Assembly: GCA_949361645.1 (NCBI GenBank) | Contig: OX442420.1 | Location: 4,385,882 to 4,449,881 of the forward strand | Length of the DNA stretch: 64,000 nt | Source of the DNA: Spongilla lacustris | Taxonomy: Eukaryota; Porifera; Demospongiae; Spongillida; Spongillidae | Direction: 5' to 3' | The notes under the pieces: model-generated | Databases searched by the model: none | What the model saw: only the letters and a program-made list of their open reading frames with translations | Told to the model about the DNA's origin: nothing | Part shown: in pieces, positions 34,482 through 46,084 of the stretch | Layout of the letters: the number at the start of each line of letters is the position of its first letter | Position numbering within the stretch: the first letter of the stretch is position 1 | Translations under genes and position numbers: made by a program

Positions 34482-35299
34482 TGGGACAGTGTCCAGCAAA
34501 ATCGGGCTTGTGGGTTTATAACTTTATCACTATAAAAATTGCACGTTGTACTAAACAACACATCTTCGCGACGGTAGAACCCTTTCCTTTCAAATTTGGT
34601 ACACTTGTTTCTACACCATTTCTCTGTGTGAAAATCTATTTTTGTGATCTACACCTTTTCCGTGCCATGGATACAACAATCGTTAACCCCGCGGGTTATA
34701 AATTCACATTTCTCCACGTACGAGTGTTGAAAACGCGTCAAATTCGGAGTGTGCAAAGAGGAGTCTTGTAGCTATTGATTTGTTCTGTTCATTAGACTCT
34801 GAATCATCCGTTACGGAGATACAGTTGAGCAAACTACAGGCACATTTTCCCGCTTGATTCGTGCCAATGATATAATCACCGCCTTCCCATTCACTGAGCG
34901 GGACGCGATTTGCCAAAATCATTGGCACGAATCAAGCGGGAAAACGTGCCCATAGTTTGTTCAACTGTATCTCCGTAACAGATGATATAGAAATTAACGA
35001 AAGAACAAATCAATAGCTACAGGACTCCTCTATGCACACTCCGAATTTGACGTGTTTTCAACACTCGTACGTGGAGAAATTGTGGATTTCTAACCGGCGG
35101 GGTTAATGATTGTTGTATTCACGGCACGGAAAATGTGTAGATCACAAAAATCGATTTTCACACAGAGAAATGGTGTGGGAACAAGTGTATGAAATTTGAA
35201 ATGAAAACGTAGCAAGATGTGTTTTTTAGTACAACGTGCAATTTTTATAGTGATAAAATCATAACCCCACAAGCCCGATTTTGCTGAACACTGTCCCAT
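34482..35299. mobile_element. Foldback element FB, copy 2 (818 bp)
   Basis: The sequence TGGGACAGTGTCCAGCAAAA returns inverted, ending TGCTGAACACTGTCCCA. Arms of about 380 bases pair with few mismatches, for example AAATTGCACGTTGTACTAAA with its complement near 35230. The core at 34777-35015, itself an inverted repeat (GCCAATGATATAATC against its partner), closely resembles the core of the 1779-2564 element. The frames of 90-130 codons lie in the arms and are not conserved between copies. The target is AT-rich (TATTATAAT on the left, TATAATTATAAT on the right). Confidence 0.87.
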
Positions 35300-36444
35300 A
35301 TAATTATAATTATAAATTATTATTATTATAGTGAATTTAAATTTAGTAATAAAGTACACGGATTACGTGTACCGAATACACACAAAATGATCATAGTCAA
35401 TTAAGTCAATGTCAGCAGTAACTTGAATGATCTTAGTGTATAATTATACTTATTATTATAGTCATTATGGTTCATATGTTATACACATGTAACCTACATG
35501 CATGTACTTTTACAGGTATACTGCCTTTGCCAGCCGATTTACAAATTAAACACACCTACGTATTATACCCATATGTTCATTTTTTTTTTATGTAGGCAAC
35601 CAACTGAAAATTCAGCACGTCAAATATAATAGAGATGAATTTACAACAGTCTAGATCTAGCTGTTAAAATTTATATGAATGCATGCTTCATGGCATGCAA
35701 GTACAATATACCGTACTTACCCCATGTAGTCTTCTGAATATGTTGAAGGCAGCAAAACCCAAAATATAATTAAATAAATAGAAAAACACCAATTTTAACA
35801 AGTTCATACATCAACTTATATATGCACGCGAGATAATGACTGCCAATACACCCAATATATGAAAGGTCCAACTGCCTAGACCAGACTTTTCAAATGGTGC
35901 AGACAGTTGTACTAGACATTCCATTTATACTGTGTACCCGACATGGTATATACAATTCCCCCCCCCCCCCCCCCCCCCCCCCCCACCCTTTGTGGGGAGG
36001 CGGCATCTTGGGCTGAGGGAATTATCGGGCATAGCCTGACCTAGGAACCAGAAGGATAGATACAGTGTACATGCATGCACGATTATACGCGAGCTGCTCT
36101 CTCAGATGGCTGTCCTCTACGGTACAGTCATGTACAGGTTCTCCAAGTCTTACCAGTTTTATAAATAGTGGGTCATTAACGACATCTTCACTCATGCATG
36201 GCAAATGAGCAATAAATGATTAATTTTAATATAGCGTTAGAACAGATACCGTGCCTTATGACAACTTTGAACGCGCGGTCCGACCTGCAATGCTGCATGC
36301 AGAATTTTCTACGAGTATCTCTATATACTGACTTAACTAATATGAAATAAACTGCTTGCATCTTCAGAATCACATGGCATGGATAATGTACAGTTCAAAA
36401 CGATAGTGTAATTATACATGTACAGGTAGATTATTTACATGGCT
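35300..36444. other. Intergenic with poly-C tract
   Basis: AT-rich sequence with a poly-C run at about 35957-35984. Short frames at 36022-36373 (minus) have no recognisable domain. No gene is supported. Confidence 0.55.
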
Positions 36445-36529
36445 TACCCACACCCTGATTACCACAGCTGGGGGTGGTACGGGATGTAATCCACCGCAGC
36501 AGTACATGTGGTAATCAGTGTCTGGGTAC
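36445..36529. repeat. Imperfect hairpin
   Basis: The arm TACCCACACCCTGATTACCA pairs with TGGTAATCAGTGTCTGGGTA across about 45 bases, suggesting a tiny MITE remnant. Confidence 0.6.
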
Positions 36530-36697
36530 GGGACTATGTGTAATGGATGACAGTTATTTTAAAAAAAAATACTTTTAATACTTTATCCTTCTGTGAAGTA
36601 ATTGAGTTGCTTGTAATGAAGACAAAGTGCAATAGGCTGCTTCGAAGGAAACTGTTCAGCCAAAGTGGTGACCACTTTAAACAGGTTAACTGAATGC

Positions 36698-36760
36698 GGA
36701 CCGCTTTATTTATTTAGACAGGTTCAACTGTACTTCATGAACCTGTCTAAAAGCGGTCGC
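36698..36760. repeat. Imperfect hairpin
   Basis: The arm GACCGCTTTATTTATTTAGA followed by CAGGTTCA pairs with TGAACCTGTCTAAAAGCGGTC. It is followed near 36845-36882 by two direct copies of CGGGACTTTATTGTGACC. Confidence 0.6.
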
Positions 36761-36924
36761 CTGCGGGCCAGGAATGAATGGCCTCTGTAAACAGGACAGA
36801 GGTGGTTGCCCTACTCAAAATATATTATATATTCATTGAGGATTGATCGGGACTTTATTGTGACCGGGACTTTATTGTGACCGATAAGCAGAGGTGAGCT
36901 CATATGACCTTTTAAGGCAAGCGC

Positions 36925-36997
36925 TGTTCTGTTAGAATTTGTGTTGTGCGTTGACTAGAATAAGTTGTTGTCTCTAACGAAGAAAGATATTATAACA
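36925..36997 (+). repeat. 5' LTR remnant of the copia element
   Basis: The 73 bases from TGTTCTGTTAGAATTTGTG to ATATTATAACA match the last 73 bases of the 3' LTR (46012-46084) with two substitutions. Sequence further left is unrelated, so the LTR is 5'-truncated. Confidence 0.88.
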
Positions 36998-37011
36998 GGT
37001 TATGGGCCCAG
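36998..37011 (+). promoter_or_regulatory. Primer binding site (initiator tRNA-Met anticodon arm)
   Basis: GGTTATGGGCCCAG follows the LTR directly. It is complementary to the anticodon stem-loop of eukaryotic initiator tRNA-Met rather than to a tRNA 3' end. That is the internally cleaved half-tRNA priming known from Drosophila copia. Confidence 0.8.
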
Positions 37012-37076
37012 AGCCACTGTATTTCTAACAGAAAGGGAGAGCTCTGTAGTATCCGTGTAGAAAGAGACCGACAACA

Positions 37077-37260
37077 ATGGAGGACAAGTGGTCAATCGAC
37101 AAATTGACTGAACAAAACTGGTCCACGTGGAAATTCCAAGTTTCGACCCTGTATTGAAAGCAAAAAGGTTGTGGGCTTTCGTCGACGATAGTACGAGAGG
37201 GCAGGTAGAGAATGAATCTGCCGAACAGAAAAACATATCTAGAATAGTGATTCAACCTTA
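37077..37260 (+). pseudogene. 5' part of copia gag (broken)
   Basis: The frame starts MEDKWSIDKLTEQNWSTWKF, which has the tryptophan-rich opening typical of copia gag (the DUF4219/UBN2 group). A TGA at 37155 interrupts it; coding resumes one base earlier (LKAKRLWAFVDD), so there is a frameshift. Similarity to gag stops at about 37260, where foreign DNA begins. Confidence 0.8.
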
Positions 37261-40200
37261 ATTATTATGTATGAGGTAGTTATCTACCTCATAGGCTACG
37301 CAGCATTCGTACAAAGCGGAAAGGGTAAGAGGTACTAAGAGCCGTCACCGTTATCGGTACACTTTTTTTCTATGGCATTCTACATGCTGTAAAACATCAC
37401 ATATGTCGCTTTATATATCAATATGTCAATTTCATACTAAGGTTGGCTCTACATGACTATACCAGCACAAAACAAGTGTTGTAGGACAACAGTATATTTT
37501 ATAACGGTCTGAGGCGAGGCAACGAATTGCGCATGCGCACACGGACTGACTTCTTTTTCAGGCCGTAGTTAAATTCATGCAGCAGCGCGCAACGAGCACT
37601 TCTGGACAATGATCCTAGCAAGGAACTAAATTTAACAGTGCAAGTGCAGTTACGTGTACAGACAATATATAAATTGAGTTAACTAACTATTCATTGAGAA
37701 AACATGTGTTCTTCGATGCGCTTAATGAGCTCAGGCTTGTTTCCTGATTTCTTCATGCCATAGTTGTTCAGATACGCCTGTAGTTCAGACTTCTTCCACA
37801 AGGAAAGGTCCTTTGCATGGTCAAGATCCTCAAAGGAAACTCTAGCCTTCTTCTTCTTGCCAATTGATCCTTCAGATTGAGGCCTTGGACCACGCTTACA
37901 TCCACTTGTAGAAGTAGACAGTTCTGTCATCTGGCCAATAGTTTGGTAGACAGCTCGAATTTTCCCGGACAACGGTAGTTCACTTAATCTGATGGCCTTT
38001 TGTTTCTCCATCTCTTCAAGCCTGGAAAATACTCCATCAGCAGATATTTTTGATTTACCTTGCTCTTTGCTCTCACCAACTTTCCAGCACTCATTGATGA
38101 TGATTTTCACCCTTGTTGTGAGCTTAGGTTGCATGTTCTTAATTCTTTACATATGCCCATCCAGAGTAGAAATTGGGCTCAAAAGTTGCAAATGCAACCT
38201 CATCATCTGTGGCAATGTGAGATGCTCTGTCAATAGCACCTGAAACAGTGAGGTTCATTTGTCCCAGGAGTTTATCAGCATGCCTCATTGCATTACTGAG
38301 TGCATCATGGTACTGCTGTTCTCCACCACAGATGTGCTTGTCAAGCAACGTTTGGGACTTGTAGTGATAGAAACACTTTGAACATTGCGGATAAACAGCT
38401 CTAATCTGCCTCAATGCCTCCTCATGTTCTTGTTGCTTTTCCATTTTTTGCAACTCCTTGTTGGACTTGGTTCTCTCTGTGTACCTCTTCTTCACCATCC
38501 TGACCTTTGTGCACGCATTATTGCTGTCACTATTCAGTAACACCATCACTCCCGTGAAATTGATGCCATCCTCACCCATTGGAGTAATGAGTGATGATGC
38601 ATGGCATGAAGGCACATGCACACTGAGAGATGGTATTTTCTGCCCAAGGCAATTATAAAAAAGGATTTTCTGCTGGTTAGAAGCAGTTGTGATATACTGA
38701 GCAGCATAGAATTATGTGCTGCGGATTCCATTTATGGAAGGGCATTTTGCAGATTGATATGGAGCACAGAAATCTGGCTTTATCAGCAGTACAGTAGTGT
38801 TGGTGATGGACTTCTCCATCAATGCCACTGCAAGCTGTTTTGGAGTGGATACCTTCTGTCCACCATCTCCCTGCCTCAAATATGCTTCGATGTGTGTCTG
38901 CTGGTGAGAAAAATGAGTATCACATACATCTTTCCCACTTTGTGCTTCATTGTGGTAGTATGCCACAAGTTTGAAACCAGCAGCTGAGCACACATGAGGA
39001 AAAAGTAGCTTTGTTTGCTTTCCAGCAAGATTTCTGGCATTGTCACTTTGAATGATTAACAAATGAGGAAACCGAAATCTCAAAGCGTGCAATGCTGCCT
39101 CAAAGCATGACAGCACAACATTTGCGTCACATTTTTGCTCTCCTTGAACAATACAGTCAAAGAAGTGGAGAGTTGGTTCATTCTTTTCTTCATCGTCACG
39201 ATTTACACCCACTTCTTCAGACTCAATATTGCCATGCTCACTTCCCTCACCCCCCACCTCATGCTCACTTCCCTCACCCCCCACCTCATGCTCACTTCCC
39301 TCATCCCCCACCTCATGCTCACTTTCCTCACCCTTCACCTCATGCTCACTTCCCTCACTCTCAGTCTCATGTTCACTTCCCTCACCCCCCACCTCATGCT
39401 CACTTTCCTCACCCCTCACCTCATGCTCACTTCCCTTACTCTCAGTCTCATGTTCCCTTCCCTCTCCCTCAGTCTCATGCTCACACTCAGTCTCATGCTC
39501 ACTTCCCTCACCCACAGTATCATGCTCACTATCTTCATCCCACCCGTACGTTTGTACTTGATCTCCCTCCTGCTCATATCCCATCTGATGCATTTCTCCT
39601 TCAAGCACACTACCCTCATCCCACTTCTGTGCACCTTCCTCCTCACAAACATATTCATGTCCCTCACCCCATTCTTGCTCATCTCTATCATCCTTTACCT
39701 CTTCCTCATCAAGCTCACTCAGAACACAACCATCACCCTCATCAAAATCACAATCCTGTTTGATATCCACTGCCTCTGTCTGATTTTGATTCCGCAATCG
39801 TGCATCTTCCAAACTGTAATCTATCTCTACATAGTGTTTGTCAGTACTTTCAGATGGACTGCTTATCACATCCTCTTGAGTAGTGCTTGGTTTTATGAAA
39901 ACACCAGCTCCCCACCACATCATTCCTTTTTTACCGTAATAGGAGTCACCTCCCTCTCGAAATCCCTTTGCTAGAAATTTCTGTTTGAAATTGTATACAA
40001 TGTAGGCGGTACTCAAGTCCATTTTAGCAATGGCAAGCTTCATCCTGCGGGCCTGCTGAGCAGCTTGCATTACATGAGCCATATACTTGTATGAGCGACG
40101 CTCACATTGGTGTATGGTAAGGAGTAAATCAGCTATTTCGGGGAGCCTGGTAGGGTCAACATCAAGTTTGGTCACAGCCACATGCCTCAACCTGTCATAA

Positions 40201-42189
40201 AAGAGGAACGGACTTCGGCAAGCATAGCACTCGAGCCACCCACCAGCCTTTGGGTTCTTATTAGGCTTCCTGTGAGGCACAAAGTCAAGAGCATATACAG
40301 GTGAGTGTGTTGTAGCACTGTTGCTCTGCTCCACTACTGCTCCTTTAGCCTGAGCACAACAGCTGAGCTGGCTTCAAACCATGCTTACTAAGGCCTCCTG
40401 TGTTGCTGGTTCATCCAATTTTTCCGGCAATGACACCAACTTCTCCAGCTCCTGATAGGCCATGAACTGCTGGGCTTCATATTCTTGAGGCTGATGGAAG
40501 TCCTCACTTTGGTCTTTGGTGTTCTCTGATGCCTTCACACCTTCTCTTGCATGCAGCTCATAGCCGTAGCTAAGGAAGGTGTACACATCAGCACGGAGGC
40601 CACGCAGCTCATCACGCAGGGTGTGATCTACATCTGATGGAGGGACAAGTGCATTGATCACTTTGTCCACAATGCTGAAATTGTCTGTGTGAAAGTTCAC
40701 CTTAATGTAATCCACCCCTGCCCGTGCCTCTTGTAGCATACCACCACCAGTGATGTGTTTCACTATGGTGTAAAACAATGACCTGCTTATGTGTGCCTTT
40801 CCAGGTATGGCACCTTCATGCTTTGCAACGTACTCGTTGTACATTGTTGCAATGTCATTTTTCAGTACAAGAGACCTCATTGCAAACACATTCTCGAGCT
40901 TCTTCCACTTTTCCTTTTTATTGGGGGTACGCTTTTTAGCTTCCCATGCTAGCCAGCTGATGTTCTCATCACTATAGATGAATTCAACGGCAAATTCTAT
41001 TACATCCTTAGGCACTCGAGACTGTGTTTTGCTGAAGTGTTGAATCTTTATGCCATGATCAAGGTATGACTTGTCGACCTTTGCCTGGAACATCAGCTTA
41101 GCTGTATGGTCTTTGTTGAGTGACAGCAAAGAAGCCACATACGTTATAGGAACATCAACTAAGGTAACAAGAAGCATCCTTGAATTGTAAGACGTGAAGA
41201 GCTTCTCTCCTATTAGTATGTCGCTGATGTTGGTTGGTATTGTGGTTAGTACCTGGGAATCCATGTGGATACCGGTACCAGCCATATCGATTTGAGTTGA
41301 TCCATGGCCAGCAAGAGCTTGGAGGCTGAATGACTTCTTTGAACCCTCATTGAGTCTCAAATTAGGTAGAAGCACATGCGCCCATGCCTTGTTGCCTTTC
41401 CAAAAGATATTCTGTATTCTGGTCATACTGGCATGGTCGATCTCCTTGTCACTAGCGCATTCTACCTGCCGCCTAATTTCGATGCTAGGAAGTGTTCGTA
41501 CACTTTTTTCCTACTCGTCGCAACCCATTGTCTTTAGCACGTGACAAATGTGTATTTGCGTCGATGATGCATAGTTGCTAGAGGCTTCATTCATCGTATC
41601 AAGCTCTGATGTCGGTTCGGCAGCAAAATGTGATGTGCATGAAGCACGCCGCTCAGGATTTAACCGATGTGGTGTTTTCTGCTCTGCGCTAGCCTTCTTT
41701 GGGTGACCACGCGTACGGGGTTGGCACGTACAACACTTTGTGCAACTAGTCCCAGCATCGCACTTGTCACACACGGGCTTCTTATGGATTCTGGAACAAG
41801 CAAGCGACATGATCGACTGCAATGACGTAACATTTCGGTCTGGGAACTAGTAATGGCAAGTTTTACCGGTAGGTTTTTTTTTTTGTGTGCGAAAAGAGCT
41901 TACTCTGAACATAAAATTGCTGTGCCATGTACATGAGTTAGATATGAATGAAATGGCGCGCTCAGAGTATTATAAAACATCCGTTTAAAAAAGTGTATAT
42001 TTTTACTTGAGACAATCGCGATATTGCAAACCGCTTCTTTTCAAACAAATGCAGGTTAGTGTGTGTACTAGATATGTGGTTGAAAAATGCACTAGAAGAC
42101 TCAGCGAGAGTTGGGCTATCCGAATATGTATACCAAAATGCAATAAACACGTTTCCGACTAATTTTCCAAAAAAGGTGTTCTACAAAAA
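37261..42189. other. Foreign DNA interrupting copia gag
   Basis: This block lies between the two halves of gag and carries a minus-strand transposase-like pseudogene. The sequence between the last recognisable left gag codon and the first right one also lacks perhaps 70 gag codons, so the insertion came with a deletion or the edges have decayed. I searched by eye for terminal inverted repeats and a target duplication and found none. A short palindrome TATGAGGTAG / CTACCTCATA lies at about 37270-37293, close to the left edge. Confidence 0.65.
37691..41810 (-). pseudogene. Decayed transposase-like gene with SAP domain
   Basis: The gene is read from 41810 down to 37691. One frame runs almost the whole way, broken by TAG (41511-41513), TGA (40374-40376) and TAA (38712-38714), then shifts by one base at about 38139. 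The N-terminus holds a Cys cluster (CDKCDAGTSCTKCCTCQP) and a basic stretch. The middle has a low-complexity acidic Glu-Gly-Ser-His-rich repeat (39230-39540). Then comes a region with spaced acidic residues (FFDCIVQG, QSDNARNL, HNEAQSGKDVCD) that could be a DDE-type catalytic core. The end is a SAP DNA-binding motif (LSLWKKSELQAYLNNYG then GNKPELIKRI). Similar layouts occur in uncharacterised invertebrate proteins; the superfamily is not assigned. The TGA lies next to a GTAAGC, so a very short intron is conceivable there. Confidence 0.7.
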
Positions 42190-42191
42190 AA

Positions 42192-45100
42192 ATGGTTAGT
42201 TCTCGTGGATCCGGTGTTAAGCGATTTAAGGAGATTTGTGACAAAATGGTGGCAATCGAACAACGTGTAACAGAGGAACAGAAAGTCATGACATTATTGC
42301 TAAGTCTCCCAAAATCATGGGATGGTCTTCAAACAGCACTGATGGCTCGCGGAGATGACCTGACGCTTAGTTTTGTCCAATAGGCCCTTATAAGTGAAGA
42401 ACGCAAGCATCAGCATCAGGATAAGGATGACGATCAGGGAGACTCGGCACTTCATGGTACTTTCCAGGGAGAGTGTTTCAACTGTGCACAGAAAGGCCAC
42501 AAATTCTTCGAGTGCAAGAAGCCAAACCAAGACAGGGATACTCGTAGCAAAAGTCACTCTGACACCTATCGAGGTTATAGACAAAGTTGAGCTCGTGGTA
42601 CCTTTGTTGGACGCGGACGAGGACATTTTAAGAAATCTGGAGAAGTCAGATTGGCTGCAGAAGATGATGATTCCGAGCCTGCTCTGTTTGTGGTTGGACT
42701 GTTGGCAAAGGAACTAGAAAAGTCAGCATGGATTGTTGATTCAGGAGCAAGCCGGCACATGACCTTTGAGAGGAGCTGGTTTGTCAACTACATTGCCTTC
42801 AGAACACCTCAGAAAGTTAGAACTGCAAATGGTGACTCAATCCAGGCACTTGGATATGGGGACATAGTTATTCAGACGATCTTAGACAAAGGAACTGATC
42901 AGTTCACTGTGAAGGATGTGCTTCTAGTACCTGACTTAACATGCAGCCTTCTTTCGGTTTCAACATTGCTAGAAAAAGGGATGGAAGTTCAATTTGGTGA
43001 AGGAAAGTTTAAGATTTTGGATCAGGAAGAAAAAGTATGTGGTCAAGGTATAAAAAGAGATCGGCTATTCCTTTTAGACTGTCAAGTCAAGATACCTAAA
43101 AGGCACATAAAGTTTGCTGAAGAAGTTCTAATCTCTGATGCAAAAGTACCAGTTGATCTTAACTTGTGGCATCAGAGACTTGGTCGTGTAAATGAACTTC
43201 TGTTGCGAGAAACTATCAAGAAAGGTCAAATATGTAATGTGAAGATATCAGACAATGACTCGTTAAAATTCTGTGATGGATGTGTGGAAGCCAAGATGTC
43301 TCGCAAATCCAATAAACCAGTGGAAGAGATCCAATCAGAATATCCTGGACAGTTAATTCACTCGGATTTATGTGGTCCAATGTCTGAGAGCATTGGAGGT
43401 AGCAAATATTTTGTTACCTTTATCGATGATTTTTCCAGATGGGTCAAAATCTACTTTTTGAGAGAGAAGAAAGTGGCAATGGTGAAGTTTAAGGAGTTTG
43501 AAGCAGAGGTGTGGAATCAGTGGGAATCACAGATCCAAATGCTGAGAACAGATGGAGGTGGCGAATACATGAGTAAGGAGTTCAAAGACTTTCTGAAATC
43601 GAAAGGGATACGTCACGAGATGACAGTCACGAATACACCAGAACAAAACGGAGTTGCGGAAAGGATGAATCGAACCCTTTGTGAATCAGGACGAGCAATG
43701 TTGTTCCATGCAGGACTAAGTAAGGGATTTTGGGCTGAAGCGATTAACACTGCGGGATTCATTAGGAATCGTCTTATCACATCAGCAACAGGAGAGACAC
43801 CATACTTTCGATGTTTTGGCAAAGCAGCTAATGTCTCAAATCTTTGGGGTTTTGGGTGTACAGCCTTTGCCCATATTCCTGATCACCAACGCAAGAAGCT
43901 TGACAAGAAAGCAGAATAACTTAGATTCATTGGATATGCTGAATGCCAGAAAGGATATCAATTTTGGGACCCAGAGAAAAAGAAATGTGTTGTTCGGAAA
44001 GATGTTGTGTTCAATGAGTTAGATTTTGGTGAGCTATCTTCTATTAAATTTCATGAAATGGAAGAAGGAACTAAAGAAGATGAAAATGATGAGAAAGATC
44101 CATCACCTCAAGAAAAAGAACAACCACCTATAGGAACTGACAAGAAAAAGAAAGACCCTGAAGATGAAAATGAAGAGAAAGATCCATCACCTACACTCGT
44201 TCCTTTGACTTTGAGGAAAACAACACGTTCAACAGCTGGCGTTCCCCCGAAGAGGTTTCGTGATGAATATGGAGAACTTACCCATCTTGCTGACCCTTGT
44301 GTTTTCTTGACAATGGATATTTATGAACCTACAAACCTTCAAGAAGCAATGGAATCACCAAATGCTCAAGAATGGTGGAAGGCTGCTCAAGCGGAATACG
44401 ACTCATTAATCGAAAATGAAACATGGGAAGTAGTTCCCCTACCTGAAGGAAGAAAAACAGTTTCATGCAAATGGGTTTTCAAAGTGAAATGAGATTAAGA
44501 TGGAAACATAGATCAATACAAAGGATGTCTGGTCGTCAGAGGATTTTCACAGAAAGATGGTATTGACTATTTCGAGACCATTTCTCCAGTCGTACGCCTT
44601 GATTCAATTCGTGCCCTATTGCATTCGCTGTACAGAAAGGCATGAACATTCACCAGTTGGATGTTGTCACTGCCTTCCTAAATGGTCATCTTGATGAGGA
44701 AATCTACATGGAACAACCAGACGGTTTCATAGAATCGGGAAAAGAGCACCTTGTTTGTCGACTCAAACATTCACTCTATGGATTGAAGCAAGCGGCGCGA
44801 TGTTGGAATCGTGAAATCAATGATTTTCTTCTCTCAAATAATTTCTTACAGAGTGTGGCTGACCCATGTGTCTACCTCAGAGATATTGAGAAGAATTCCA
44901 TTGCAATACGGGCTGTCTACGTTGATGACATCATTCTTTTCACTAAAACAGAGGAAGAAATGGTTCAACAAAAGAATTTGCTTTCAACTCATTTTAAAAT
45001 GAAGGATATGGGACCTCTACATTACATTCTTGGTATTCATGTGGAACAAAAGTATGGTACATTACGACTTCATCAACGATCCTTTATTGAAAATCTGCTG

Positions 45101-45855
45101 AGCAAATTTGGAATGCAAGAATGCAAGCCAATCTCAACTCCAATCACCAATCCATTGGAAAAGGATGATGGATTCAGCAAACCTGTTGAGCCAAAGAAAT
45201 ACCAGGCCATGGTTGGAAGTCTTCTCTATTTAGCAATCACAACTCGTCCAGATATCTCGTTTTCAGTGGGAGTTATTTCAAAGTTCAACAGTTGCCCAAA
45301 TGAATCTCATCTTACAGCAGTCAAAAGGATCATGCGATACCTCAAAGGGACTCTGAACTTGGGACTTGTCTATTCCATATCTGATGAACCCTATTGCATG
45401 GGATATTCTGATGCAGATTGGGCTAGTGACACCAATGACCGACGTTCTATAACTGGGAACATTTTCATTATGAATGCTGGACCAATCAGTTGGCTAAGTC
45501 AGAAGCAGAGCATTGTTGCACAGTCAACAGCAGAAGCTGAATATGTTGCTAGTGGTCTGCTGCCAAGCAGGCTGTTTGGCTTCGTCGATTTTTCAATGAG
45601 CTTGGGCTCTACATTAATGAACCATTAACTATATTTGGGGACAATCAAGCAGCAATTGCAATGAGTAAGAACCCAGTCAAATTCAAACAATCAAAGCACA
45701 TTGATGTGAAGTATCACTTTGTTCGTCAAAGTGTTGACAATGGTGAAACATTAATCATTTATTGTCCTACTGAAGAGATGCTGGCTGACCCTCTAACTAA
45801 GGCTTTGCCAAAAGTCCACTTTGAGTATCTACGTTCAAAGCTTGGGCTTTGTTGA
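42192..45855 (+). pseudogene. Copia gag-pol, 3' gag through RNase H (broken)
   Basis: The domains in order are gag with a CCHC zinc knuckle (CFNCAQKGHKFFEC, from 42474), protease with DSGAS (Asp codon 42738), and integrase with LWHQRLGR..CDGC and catalytic Asp, Asp and Glu at about 43365, 43551 and 43659. Reverse transcriptase follows with QLDVVTAFLNGHLDEEIYME and YVDD (44918-44929), then RNase H with GYSDADWAS and STAEAEYVA. The second His of the integrase HHCC zinc site is Arg (LGR for LGH). Breaks are TAG 42381, TGA 42588, TAA 43917, TGA 44490 and TAA 44496, with frameshifts near 44620 and 45560. Family function is reverse transcription and integration of the element; this copy cannot make the proteins. 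Confidence 0.93.
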
Positions 45856-45888
45856 CATAAGCTGTACTGAAGCTTGCTCAAGTGGGAG

Positions 45889-46084
45889 TGTTGTATATTA
45901 GTGAGCCTTCATTCAGTACGTATGACTCTGGTGGAACTTTCCAGAACTATTAATATCTATTTGTACGTATTTGTGTGATTTTTCCCCCCGCCCCTTTTTA
46001 CTAGTCCAGAATGTTCTGTTAGAACTTGTGTTGTGCGTTGACTAGAATAAGTTGTTGTCTCTAATGAAGAAAGATATTATAACA
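45889..46084 (+). repeat. 3' LTR of the copia element (196 bp)
   Basis: It starts TGTTGTATATTAGTGAGCC directly after the purine-rich AGTGGGAG (polypurine tract, 45881-45888) and ends ATATTATAACA, giving the usual TG..CA ends. Its last 73 bases match the 5' remnant. Confidence 0.82.

Larger units (their letters stand above)
36925..46084 (+). mobile_element. Degenerate Ty1/copia retrotransposon, split by a 4.9 kb insertion
   Basis: The order is 5' LTR remnant, primer site, start of gag, foreign DNA (about 37261-42189), rest of gag, protease, integrase, reverse transcriptase, RNase H and 3' LTR. Integrase upstream of reverse transcriptase identifies copia. Without the insert it would be about 4.2 kb. 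The coding region is a single gag-pol frame broken by several stops and frameshifts, and the 5' LTR has lost its first 123 bases, so the copy is dead. No target duplication can be seen because the left end is truncated. Confidence 0.92.

Noticed and set aside
39092..39974. Plus-strand frames of 223 and 279 codons (Pro/His- and Leu/Thr-rich)
   Set aside because: They are antisense readings of the acidic repeat in the minus-strand pseudogene.
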